Shown: positions 1 through 6,067 of the stretch, one piece after another
Layout: every line of letters begins with the position of its first letter
Position numbering within the stretch: the stretch's first letter is position 1
Assembly (NCBI GenBank): GCA_035356615.1
Contig: DAOQSN010000053.1
Coordinates: forward strand, 1-20,582
Direction: 5' to 3'
From: JAKQDH01 sp029558835
Lineage (GTDB): Bacteria > Planctomycetota > Phycisphaerae > UBA1845
DNA: 20,582 nucleotides
Made by a program: the position numbers and the translations under genes
Notes under the pieces: model-generated
What the model saw: only the letters and a program-made list of their open reading frames with translations
Told to the model about the DNA's origin: nothing
The model's database searches: none

Positions 1-8
1 CACACAAA

Positions 9-46
9 CCCCTCGCCCTTTCAGGGAGAGGGGTAGGGGTGAGGGT
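9..46. repeat. CCCCTC hairpin with GGGGTGAGGG tail, copy 1
   Basis: Positions 9-19 pair with 23-33 (10 of 11 bases) around a 3-base loop, followed by a G-rich tail TAGGGGTGAGGGT. The same hairpin and tail occur in reverse orientation at 12529-12563, so this is a dispersed repeat. It lies just beyond the readable end of the third RHS fragment. No coding role is seen. Similar C/T-rich hairpins are common extragenic repeats in several bacterial phyla. Confidence 0.7.
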
Positions 47-764
47 TGGGGTGTGAGAAGCACGCAGGAACCGTCGTACCCCGCCGGCAGCGAAGGCGCT
101 GTCGGTAGTGTCGATCCGCTGGCTACCCCCGATTTACCCATGACACGCGGCGGACGCTTCGCGTCTCGATGCGAAGCATCGGCGGGCGGAGCCCGCGCCG
201 CGAGTCATGGGCGGGTACGTCCAGGTCGTCCTCGTCGGCCACGATGCGGACGCTGACCGTGGTCCCGGTGGTATAGGTATCGCTGGCCACCGTGCTGCGG
301 GAGCCGTTGACCATCTCATCCAGGCGGATGGTGCCATCGGAGCCCAGGTAGGCGATGTACCCGTTCTCCGGATCGACCCGGCGGAACCAGATTTCAGCGT
401 AGGTGCCGCTGTTCATGCTCACCTCGACCAGGACGGTGTAGTCATCATCCTGGAACCGGTCCACCTCGGCCACCCCGCCGCGGGCGTCGCTGCCCTCGAC
501 CAGCAACTGCGGGTCCATCGCCTGGGCCGCGGAACCCTTGGCCGTCCCGACGATCCGCGGCACTAGCGGGTTGCGGGCGTCGGTGGCATAGGCCTTGAAG
601 TCGTCGAAGGTGACGTAGGTGGTGTCCGAGTAAAGCCCGCTCTTGCCGGTGTCTGCGTCGGCCGTGAAGTTGTAGCTGAGGCTGGCCGTCGAGCACCGCG
701 CCTCCACCCGCCGCTGCCGCCGGGTGACATAGCCAATGTACGCGCCCGCTGTGCTGATGACCAT
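47..764 (-). pseudogene. RHS fragment 3: LamG-like module, truncated
   Basis: The open frame 123-764 matches the module at about 6053-6669 at a constant offset of 5934 bp. It shares VTRRQRRVE, SYNFTAD, FRRVDPENGYIAYLG and TGTTVSVRIVADEDDLDV. Homology stops near 735, and the first ATG lies just below the stop of the upstream gene (768-770), so the fragment has no start of its own. A palindromic element at 137-211 supplies the last ~25 residues, and a TAG follows at 123-125. One frame over, the text continues as RIDTTDSAF, matching EIDTKDSTF in the other copy, so a +1 shift at the G run is shared by both copies. The module resembles concanavalin/LamG sandwiches found in planctomycete RHS proteins, probably surface exposed. 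It is most likely a displaced remnant; the remainder lies beyond the left edge or is lost. Confidence 0.7.
137..211. repeat. Three-armed palindromic element A (75 bp)
   Basis: Outer stem CCCATGAC...GTCATGGG extends inward as CGCGGC/GCCGCG. Inside are three hairpins: GACGC-TTC-GCGTC, CGATGC-GAA-GCATCG and GCGGGC-GGA-GCCCGC. It is identical in all 75 bases to element B at 6071-6145. It is translated as part of the RHS fragment, in the frame giving HDSRRGL...VSW. Compared with elements C-G the arm order suggests the opposite orientation or a sister subfamily. Confidence 0.9.
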
Positions 765-767
765 TCA

Positions 768-2162
768 CTACGGTTGAAAGGTGACCGGATTCCCCCGTCG
801 CCTTCTTCCGTGGTCGTCCTTCGCTTCGATCGCCTCCGGTAGCGATAGACGCACCTCGCCGCCCCACACCTCATAACAGGCAAGGGTCGCCGCTGCTAAG
901 TGGCGCGCACCTCTCAAGACGATGGCCGCGTGTGCCCCAACCGGTTCCTGCTGGTCCTCCCTAATCCAAGGTGAGTAGACAGCTTGGTCAGAACACCCAC
1001 CCTCCATCCAATTGACAACGCCCACACTCAAGCTCTCCCCGTCAAGTGTCAGGAATGCCTCCGCCAGGAGGTTGGTCGGCGCGGGCTTCTTCAACCGTAG
1101 CGTGATCCGGGAGCGCGCCGACCCACCGCTGCGGAATCGCACAACCTCAGACACTTCGATCATGTTCGCCACGGCTTCATCCAGCCCCACATCGCGCCGC
1201 ACGCAAATGGGATCGTCACCCCTTTGAGCCACCACTTGAAGCGCGGCGCCGACGCGTACATCTCCCACCCACACTGCCTCCCGACCCGCAGTGCCGCTGC
1301 TTTCGTCGAATAGATTAAAAGTCGCTTCATACTCGATCCGATGAGCACCCGGGGATACGGCGAATCCACGACAGATCTCCCAGTGCACATTCCGTACCGT
1401 CTGCGTTCCTGCTAGTACACCGACATTACAAGCACCGCGCGTGCACTCCGGCTTTCCATCAATACAAAACTCCTCGCTCGGCCCGATCCACAAGCGCAGC
1501 GGCAAATGACGTGAACCTCGATCCACAACGGCAATCTGCGCTACGACGGGATCGCCCTCTCGAATCGTCCGGCGCAGCGCGAAGGACACGCCCGCGACTT
1601 GCCGGTAGAACATCGTCTGCTGTTCCCCCGTGAAGGCACCTTGCACCGCGAGAAGACCTGCGAGATCGTACCAGTCGTTCGCATAGGGCGGCGCCGGTTC
1701 GGTTCCCTGTACGTGCAACGCTAGGTCGCCTAACTGACGCAACTCGCGCGTTGGAATGCCATTTCCCTCCACGCGCCGCAGCAATTCGAAAAGCGCCTTG
1801 CGATCCCCCGTCACCGCCCACTGCGAGAGTGTTGCAGTAGTGCGCCAACGATACCAGTCAACCTGACGGAGCGCCTGGAAGACACCTATCCCAGAGCTAG
1901 CAGCACCGAAAACCACTAGCCCTACCCCAGCGGTGATTGCCCCCATGTGCCGCTGACGCAGACCGTACACTATGTCACCGGCATCGACGCGGATTCCACA
2001 CTCCGGACAACGCTCGGGTTGGAGTCCCGTCAGATTATACTCACAACCAGGACAGCGCGGCTCGCGCCCGCGACGCTGCCCGCGGATGCCGTGTGCGGTC
2101 AAAGCGATGCCAGCTGAGAGCATCAGGAAACCGAGGACTAACAGCGTGAGGTTGTCCATCAT
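768..2162 (-). CDS. Zinc-ribbon membrane protein, candidate immunity gene 2
   Basis: From the ATG at 2160-2162 the product has 464 residues; a second ATG follows directly at 2157-2159. It opens with a membrane segment (LTLLVLGFLMLSAGIALTAHG), then a zinc ribbon (CPGCEYNL...RCPECGI) of the type common in Phycisphaerae, then a second hydrophobic stretch (ITAGVGLVVFGAASSGIGVF). The remaining ~350 residues look like an extracytoplasmic beta-rich domain that I do not recognise. A longer start at 2282 would place a Cys-rich, low-quality leader ahead of the membrane segment and was not chosen. The gene sits directly downstream of RHS tip 2, the usual place for an immunity gene, and ends 3 bp before the next RHS fragment. 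Function as immunity is inference from position only; it could equally be an unrelated membrane protein. Confidence 0.75.
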   Translation of the reverse strand: MMDNLTLLVLGFLMLSAGIALTAHGIRGQRRGREPRCPGCEYNLTGLQPERCPECGIRVDAGDIVYGLRQRHMGAITAGVGLVVFGAASSGIGVFQALRQVDWYRWRTTATLSQWAVTGDRKALFELLRRVEGNGIPTRELRQLGDLALHVQGTEPAPPYANDWYDLAGLLAVQGAFTGEQQTMFYRQVAGVSFALRRTIREGDPVVAQIAVVDRGSRHLPLRLWIGPSEEFCIDGKPECTRGACNVGVLAGTQTVRNVHWEICRGFAVSPGAHRIEYEATFNLFDESSGTAGREAVWVGDVRVGAALQVVAQRGDDPICVRRDVGLDEAVANMIEVSEVVRFRSGGSARSRITLRLKKPAPTNLLAEAFLTLDGESLSVGVVNWMEGGCSDQAVYSPWIREDQQEPVGAHAAIVLRGARHLAAATLACYEVWGGEVRLSLPEAIEAKDDHGRRRRGNPVTFQP

Positions 2163-2376
2163 TGGAGGCGCGTCAGTGTTACTCCTAGGACAGGGCGCTC
2201 GGACACAGCACACCGCACAATGCGCGGGAGTTTGGTCGTGCCGGAGCCCAACACACCACGGGCATTGCTCCCTGGCGGTCATGGGCGAGGGTCACGCGGC
2301 GGCACTTCCCGTCCTAATATCGCGTCGGGCGGTCACGTGTGGGTATCCGCCCGCTTGCCAGGGGCCTCCTGCAAGG

Positions 2377-3786
2377 TTACTCGGGAAAAGGTTCGGACTG
2401 CTCGCACCCAGGATAGAAGAACCATCCCGATGCATCCGCCCTACAGTCGGCGATGGCCATCTCGACAAAGATATCGGGGACGTCCCCGGGAGCGTAGTCC
2501 GGCGCGGGACCGCACAGCCTATCAATGAAACAGCGAGCACGCTTACACGTGTTGTGGTGCTCGGTGTTGCGCAAGCAATTGAACAAACGCTTGTACGCTC
2601 TGCACTCCGAGTTTCCCCAATGGAAGTCATCGGCCTCCTCGCACCCATAATAGTTGCACTCGTAGCTGTGCCAATCGCACCCCATGTCCGAAAGGTGCAC
2701 AGCTTCGTGCTCAAGCATGCATTGCTGCACCTGCGGGTGCTCATTGGCGAATCTGGTACCGGTGCATATTTGACCGCGACAGCGCAGACCACAGAGGGGG
2801 CCAGACCCAGGAGGGCAGTACTGGTCCGTGTACTCCCAGCAGCACACAGAAACGGCGAAGTAGCGAAGATCATCGACGGTGCCCATCGTACCGTCGGGCA
2901 GTGGGAGGCTATCGCACACGTTCCCGCACCAGTCGAGTATGGTACCCTGCAATCCCATTGGGTCAACGCGCGCGCTTGGACTCAGGGACGCGTAGAAATA
3001 CTGGTCCGTTTCGGCTCCTTTGCGACGTGGATCTCGCTGGAGAAAGCGCCTGATCCCAGGAGCGTATTCGCGCACTCGATTTTGGTAGCTTCCGAGTTCC
3101 GGGTCGAGGTAGAGGCCCTGGTGGGCGAAGGGGAAGGCGACGCCGCTGCTCGGCCGGCCGGGGTGGCGGGCGAGGCCTTGGGGGAGCGAGTCAAACAACG
3201 TCGCGTCGCTCGCGTCGTAATCCCCATGGACCATTGACACGGCAGGGCGGGCTTTGCCCGCGCTTGCGCCGCAAGCGGGCCGCGGAGCGGCCCCTGCCGA
3301 GTCAACGGCGGGGTCCAGGTCGAGGATGCGGCAGGGGCCGCTGACCGTGCCGGTGCAGGTGGTGCCGACGGTGCCCTTGTCGGCCGCGTCCACGTCGCCC
3401 ATTGACACGGCGCCGCGGCCTTCGCCCGCAAGACGCTGCGCGTCCCACCGCTGCGCGGAGTTGCGACGCGTCAAGGGCAGGCCGTCGCCGTCCCGATCGC
3501 CGTACGCCGTCTCCTGGTACACCGTGACCTGCCCGTATGGCTCGTAGACGTAGCGCTCGACGACGCTCCCACCCAGGTCCGTCAACGCGATGACGTTCCA
3601 GTTGGTCCCGGCGCGCCGGGAGTGCACGTACAAATCGCCCTTGTCGTTGGCCCACATCATGACGATCTCGTCGATCCCGACGCAGTCGGGACAGGTTCCC
3701 TGCGTGCCATGAATGAGCTGTTCCTTGACGTTGCCGGAGCCGTCGCGGGTCTCGACGATCTTCCACCCGTCAAAATAGCATAGCAC
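2377..3786 (-). CDS. RHS core fragment with metallopeptidase-like tip 2
   Basis: The reading frame holds 469 residues. Residues ~1-100 are the end of an RHS core (YFDGWKIVE, NVIALTDLGGSVVERYVYEPYGQ). A dockerin-like calcium-loop region (DRDGDG, DVDAADKG, DYDASDATLFDSL) follows, interrupted by elements D and C. The RHS-associated hallmark comes next (QGLYLDPELGSYQNR, RRFLQRDP, DPMGL), and then a ~190-residue variable tip. The tip has many cysteines and HEAVH at residues 360-364, with acidic residues downstream (CEEADD, SECRAYK) that could give a third zinc ligand. This predicts a secreted zinc-peptidase toxin. Homology to the other RHS copy begins upstream, near 3828, but a TAG replaces the Gln codon of NSGQFDGT, so translation could only start late. 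It may be a displaced tip that becomes active only after recombination with a full RHS gene. Confidence 0.75.
   Translation of the reverse strand: MLCYFDGWKIVETRDGSGNVKEQLIHGTQGTCPDCVGIDEIVMMWANDKGDLYVHSRRAGTNWNVIALTDLGGSVVERYVYEPYGQVTVYQETAYGDRDGDGLPLTRRNSAQRWDAQRLAGEGRGAVSMGDVDAADKGTVGTTCTGTVSGPCRILDLDPAVDSAGAAPRPACGASAGKARPAVSMVHGDYDASDATLFDSLPQGLARHPGRPSSGVAFPFAHQGLYLDPELGSYQNRVREYAPGIRRFLQRDPRRKGAETDQYFYASLSPSARVDPMGLQGTILDWCGNVCDSLPLPDGTMGTVDDLRYFAVSVCCWEYTDQYCPPGSGPLCGLRCRGQICTGTRFANEHPQVQQCMLEHEAVHLSDMGCDWHSYECNYYGCEEADDFHWGNSECRAYKRLFNCLRNTEHHNTCKRARCFIDRLCGPAPDYAPGDVPDIFVEMAIADCRADASGWFFYPGCEQSEPFPE
3231..3308. repeat. Three-armed palindromic element C (78 bp)
   Basis: Outer stem CCATTGACACGGCAGG pairs with CCTGCCGAGTCAACGG. 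Three hairpins inside: GCGGGC-TTT-GCCCGC, GCTTGCG/CGCAAGC and GGCCGC-GGA-GCGGCC. The other RHS copy lacks it at the equivalent place (5081-5087), so filled and empty sites can be compared: 88 bases against 7, a net gain of 81. It is read in a different frame from elements D-G (VDSAGAAPRPA...) and still contains no stop. Confidence 0.92.
3399..3477. repeat. Three-armed palindromic element D (79 bp, partly decayed)
   Basis: Outer ends CCATTGAC and GTCAAGGG. The GACGC/GCGTC arm is intact, while the other two arms carry mismatches. It lies at the same codon position as element E in the other RHS copy, between the DRDGDG and DVDAADKG calcium-loop residues, so it was inserted before the cores were duplicated and has since lost pairing. 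It encodes PLTRRNSAQRWDAQRLAGEG in the host frame. Confidence 0.85.
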
Positions 3787-3809
3787 AGTCCCGTCAAACT
3801 AGCCAGAGT

Positions 3810-4436
3810 TCACGACGGTTGTCGTAGTCCGCCGGGGTCTGACACGGCTTCGCCGCACTCGGGACACCGTCCGCTCTCGTTGCCAGTCAAGTCGTACCCA
3901 CACATGACACACAACCCCAGGCGTCTTCGGTAATACCGGCACAGCAGACGACTCTGGGCCCACCAGACCGGAAGGACACCAAGGGCAAGCGCCAGCGCCC
4001 AGTGTGGGAACCAGACACTCCCATTGCGAAGCCTCCAGCCCTCATACCTATGCACGAAACTCCCCGCGTCCCACCCGAATTTGTTGTCCAATGGAAAGAC
4101 GGTATCGAGCGTCTCGCGGCGTATCGCCCGCAACTCGGACGTCTCGAGAGTAATACGTCGGCGGGGAGTCCCATCAACACGCGTTGACTCAGTGATCCCC
4201 ATTAACACCATCCCACGCCCCGAACTGAACCCGATGCTCCACGTGGCGCTGAGCCAGATTGTCACCCCGTCCAGCTTCTCGTAGCTTCTCGCGCAGAGAA
4301 GGACCGTTGCGACAAGGCACACAAATGAGCACGCGGCACCCATCGTGAGAACTCTGGAGTAGCGACGTTGGGCGCCTGTGCTCAATCCCGCCACGATTGA
4401 GGTGAGCCTTCTGCCAACTCGCCCGCTTCGTCCCAT
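3810..4436 (-). CDS. Zinc-ribbon membrane protein, candidate immunity gene 1
   Basis: The ATG at 4434-4436 shares its A with the last base of the TGA of RHS tip 1 (reading TGATG), so translation is probably coupled; GGAGG lies 12 bases upstream. The product has 208 residues: a membrane segment near residues 29-48 (VLTMGAACSFVCLVATVLLC), an outer domain of about 80 residues, a second membrane segment (WFPHWALALALGVLPVWWAQ), and a C-terminal zinc ribbon CVMCGYDLTG...RCPECGE. This architecture is familiar from Phycisphaerae genomes, where its role is not established. Position and coupling to the RHS tip suggest that it protects the producer against tip 1; this is inference. A longer start at 4475 would overlap the RHS gene by 40 bp. 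The 3' end runs straight into RHS homology near 3828. Confidence 0.8.
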   Translation of the reverse strand: MGRSGRVGRRLTSIVAGLSTGAQRRYSRVLTMGAACSFVCLVATVLLCARSYEKLDGVTIWLSATWSIGFSSGRGMVLMGITESTRVDGTPRRRITLETSELRAIRRETLDTVFPLDNKFGWDAGSFVHRYEGWRLRNGSVWFPHWALALALGVLPVWWAQSRLLCRYYRRRLGLCVMCGYDLTGNESGRCPECGEAVSDPGGLRQPS

Positions 4437-6067
4437 CAACCGCCGAAGCCTCCGTTCGGATACAGCGCGCTGCACCGCGCGTAGCAGTTTCTCAAGAACA
4501 TGTCATGCGCGTCGCCCACCAGCCCCTCTGCTGACTCGAGGCAGCAATCCATGCAGTTCTGGTAGTTTGGATCCGCACCCTCCGCACAACATGCCGGTCC
4601 CCACGCGGGGGGGGACGCAGTGCACGGGCCCGGCCAATCGCCGCAGGACACCACCGTGTCGTATGTGACATAAGTGTGGCCACACGGGCAGTGCATGCAC
4701 TGTCGAGTGTACTCCGTCCAGAAGCACTTGCAGGTACCCGTGACTGTGACAATGTCTACAGTATTCCCTATAGGGCAGGCTAACCCAGTCGGATCACGGA
4801 AACGTCCTGGATTACTTCGAAGATATACGTATATGTTTACGCCGTCGCGTGCCTCAGATGCGCATCGCGCTTTCACGGTCTGTGGATCCCGCTGCATGAA
4901 CCGCCGCTTCGCCGGATCATACTGCCGCGCGCGGTTCTGGTAGCTTCCCAGTTCCGGGTCGAGGTAGAGGCCCTGGTGGGCGAAGGGGAAGGCTACGCCG
5001 CTCGCCGGCCGGCCGGGGTGGCGGGCGAGGCCTGGCGGGAGCGAGTCAAACAGCGTCGCGTCGTCGTTGTCGTAATCCCCATCAAAATCCAGGTCAAGGA
5101 TGCGGCAGGCGCCGCTGACCGTGCCGGTGCAGGTGGTGCCGACGCTGCCCTTGTCGGCCGCGTCCACGTCGCCCCTTGACACGTCGCCGCGGGCTTCGCC
5201 CGCAAGACGCTGCGCGTCTCTCCGCTTCGCGGAGCAGCGCCGCGTCAAGGGCGGGGCATCCGCGTCCCGATCGCCGTACGCCGTCTCCTGGTAGACCGTC
5301 ACCTGCCCATACGGCTCGTAGACGTAACGCTCCACGACGCTCCCGCCCAGGTCGGTCAGGGCGATGACGTTCCAGTTCGCATCCTGATGCACGTACAGGT
5401 CGCCTCTGTGCTTCGCCCGCATCATCACGATCTCGTCAATGTATTGGGTGCCATGAACGAACTGCTCTTTGACGTTGGCGGAGGCCGCCCGCCCTTGACT
5501 CGTCACCGCGGGCTTTGCCCGCCGACGCCTCGCGTCGAAGCCGCTCCGCGGCTGGTGCCGTGTCAAGGGTCCGACCTCGATGATCTTCCAGCCGTCAAAG
5601 TAGTATACCTCCGTCCCGTCAAACTGGCCAGAGTTGGTGACGGTTTTCTTGACCCGCCATTGACTCGGCACTGCGGGCGAAGCCCGTCGACGCTTTGCGT
5701 CGAGGCCGCTGTGCGGCCAGTGCCGTGTCAATGGTCCCCGCCCGGTGCCGTCGTACTCGGCCTGGTGGATGGTCACGTCCTTGTCGGCGGCCGAGGCCGC
5801 CTTCACCAGCCGGTTCCAGGCATCATAGTAAAACACCAGGTGCCCATCATCAACCAGGTTCCCCGCGTTGTCGTAGGTGAATGTCACGCTGGTCGAGCCG
5901 AAGCCCTCGTCGATCATGAGGTCGTCGCCGGCGTCGGCCAGGTCACCGTCGGTGTTGTTGTCGTGGCCGATCTTGAGGTTGTCGAACTTGGGCTTATCCC
6001 CGGCCAAAGCCACGCCGCCCTCGGTGAAGGTGCTATCCTTGGTATCGATCTCGTGGGTACCCCCCAT
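4436..6067 (-). CDS. RHS core with cysteine-rich tip 1
   Basis: Open frame of 543 residues. It begins with dockerin-like and RHS sequence (EIDTKDSTFTEGG, DGDLADAGDDL, FTYDNAGNLVDDG, YDAWNRLVKA), passes through the RHS core (FDGWKIIEV, ERYVYEPYGQVTVYQETAYG), then the RHS-associated hallmark (GLYLDPELGSYQNRARQYDP, RRFMQRDP, RDPTGLACP). A ~115-residue tip follows with about 15 cysteines (CKCF, CMHCPCG, ACCAE, CMDCCLE). Such tips are usually toxins released by RHS proteins; this one matches nothing I know. Three palindromic elements (E, F, G) are translated within the core. The first ATG (6065-6067) has no ribosome site; the frame is really the continuation of 6068-7064 after a +1 shift at a run of six Gs. 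The stop overlaps the next gene. Confidence 0.75.
   Translation of the reverse strand: MGGTHEIDTKDSTFTEGGVALAGDKPKFDNLKIGHDNNTDGDLADAGDDLMIDEGFGSTSVTFTYDNAGNLVDDGHLVFYYDAWNRLVKAASAADKDVTIHQAEYDGTGRGPLTRHWPHSGLDAKRRRASPAVPSQWRVKKTVTNSGQFDGTEVYYFDGWKIIEVGPLTRHQPRSGFDARRRRAKPAVTSQGRAASANVKEQFVHGTQYIDEIVMMRAKHRGDLYVHQDANWNVIALTDLGGSVVERYVYEPYGQVTVYQETAYGDRDADAPPLTRRCSAKRRDAQRLAGEARGDVSRGDVDAADKGSVGTTCTGTVSGACRILDLDFDGDYDNDDATLFDSLPPGLARHPGRPASGVAFPFAHQGLYLDPELGSYQNRARQYDPAKRRFMQRDPQTVKARCASEARDGVNIYVYLRSNPGRFRDPTGLACPIGNTVDIVTVTGTCKCFWTEYTRQCMHCPCGHTYVTYDTVVSCGDWPGPCTASPPAWGPACCAEGADPNYQNCMDCCLESAEGLVGDAHDMFLRNCYARCSALYPNGGFGG
5173..5251. repeat. Three-armed palindromic element E (79 bp)
   Basis: Outer stem CCCTTGAC...GTCAAGGG, with perfect arms GCGGGC-TTC-GCCCGC, AGACGC-TGC-GCGTCT and CTCCGC-TTC-GCGGAG. 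It is the positional counterpart of element D but has kept all three arms. It encodes PLTRRCSAKRRDAQRLAGEA in the RHS frame, splitting a dockerin-like calcium loop. Confidence 0.93.
5492..5569. repeat. Three-armed palindromic element F (78 bp)
   Basis: Outer stem CCCTTGAC...GTCAAGGG, arms GCGGGC-TTT-GCCCGC, CGACGC-CTC-GCGTCG and AGCCGC-TCC-GCGGCT. The second RHS copy is empty here (3734-3750): 98 bases against 17, a net gain of 81. It encodes PLTRHQPRSGFDARRRRAKP, inserted between KIIE and NVKEQ. Confidence 0.95.
5657..5734. repeat. Three-armed palindromic element G (78 bp)
   Basis: Outer stem CCATTGACTCGGCACTG pairs with CAGTGCCGTGTCAATGG with one mismatch. Arms CGGGC-GAA-GCCCG, TCGACGC-TTT-GCGTCGA and GGCCGC-TGT-GCGGCC are perfect. 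It encodes PLTRHWPHSGLDAKRRRASP inside the RHS motif YDGTGR/VKKTVTN. The homology shared with the second RHS copy begins within roughly 10-15 bases of its end. Confidence 0.95.

Noticed and set aside
1972..3237. Plus-strand frame of 421 residues
   Set aside because: It crosses two minus-strand genes and their gap, and its product has no recognisable domain.
3231..5734. CRISPR array
   Set aside because: The repeats are spaced irregularly, are each strongly palindromic with three hairpins, and lie inside reading frames; there are no uniform spacers or cas genes.
5657..5734. tRNA gene, because of the cloverleaf shape and length near 76
   Set aside because: The arms do not match tRNA dimensions: no 7-base anticodon loop, no T-loop GTTC, 3-base loops throughout.
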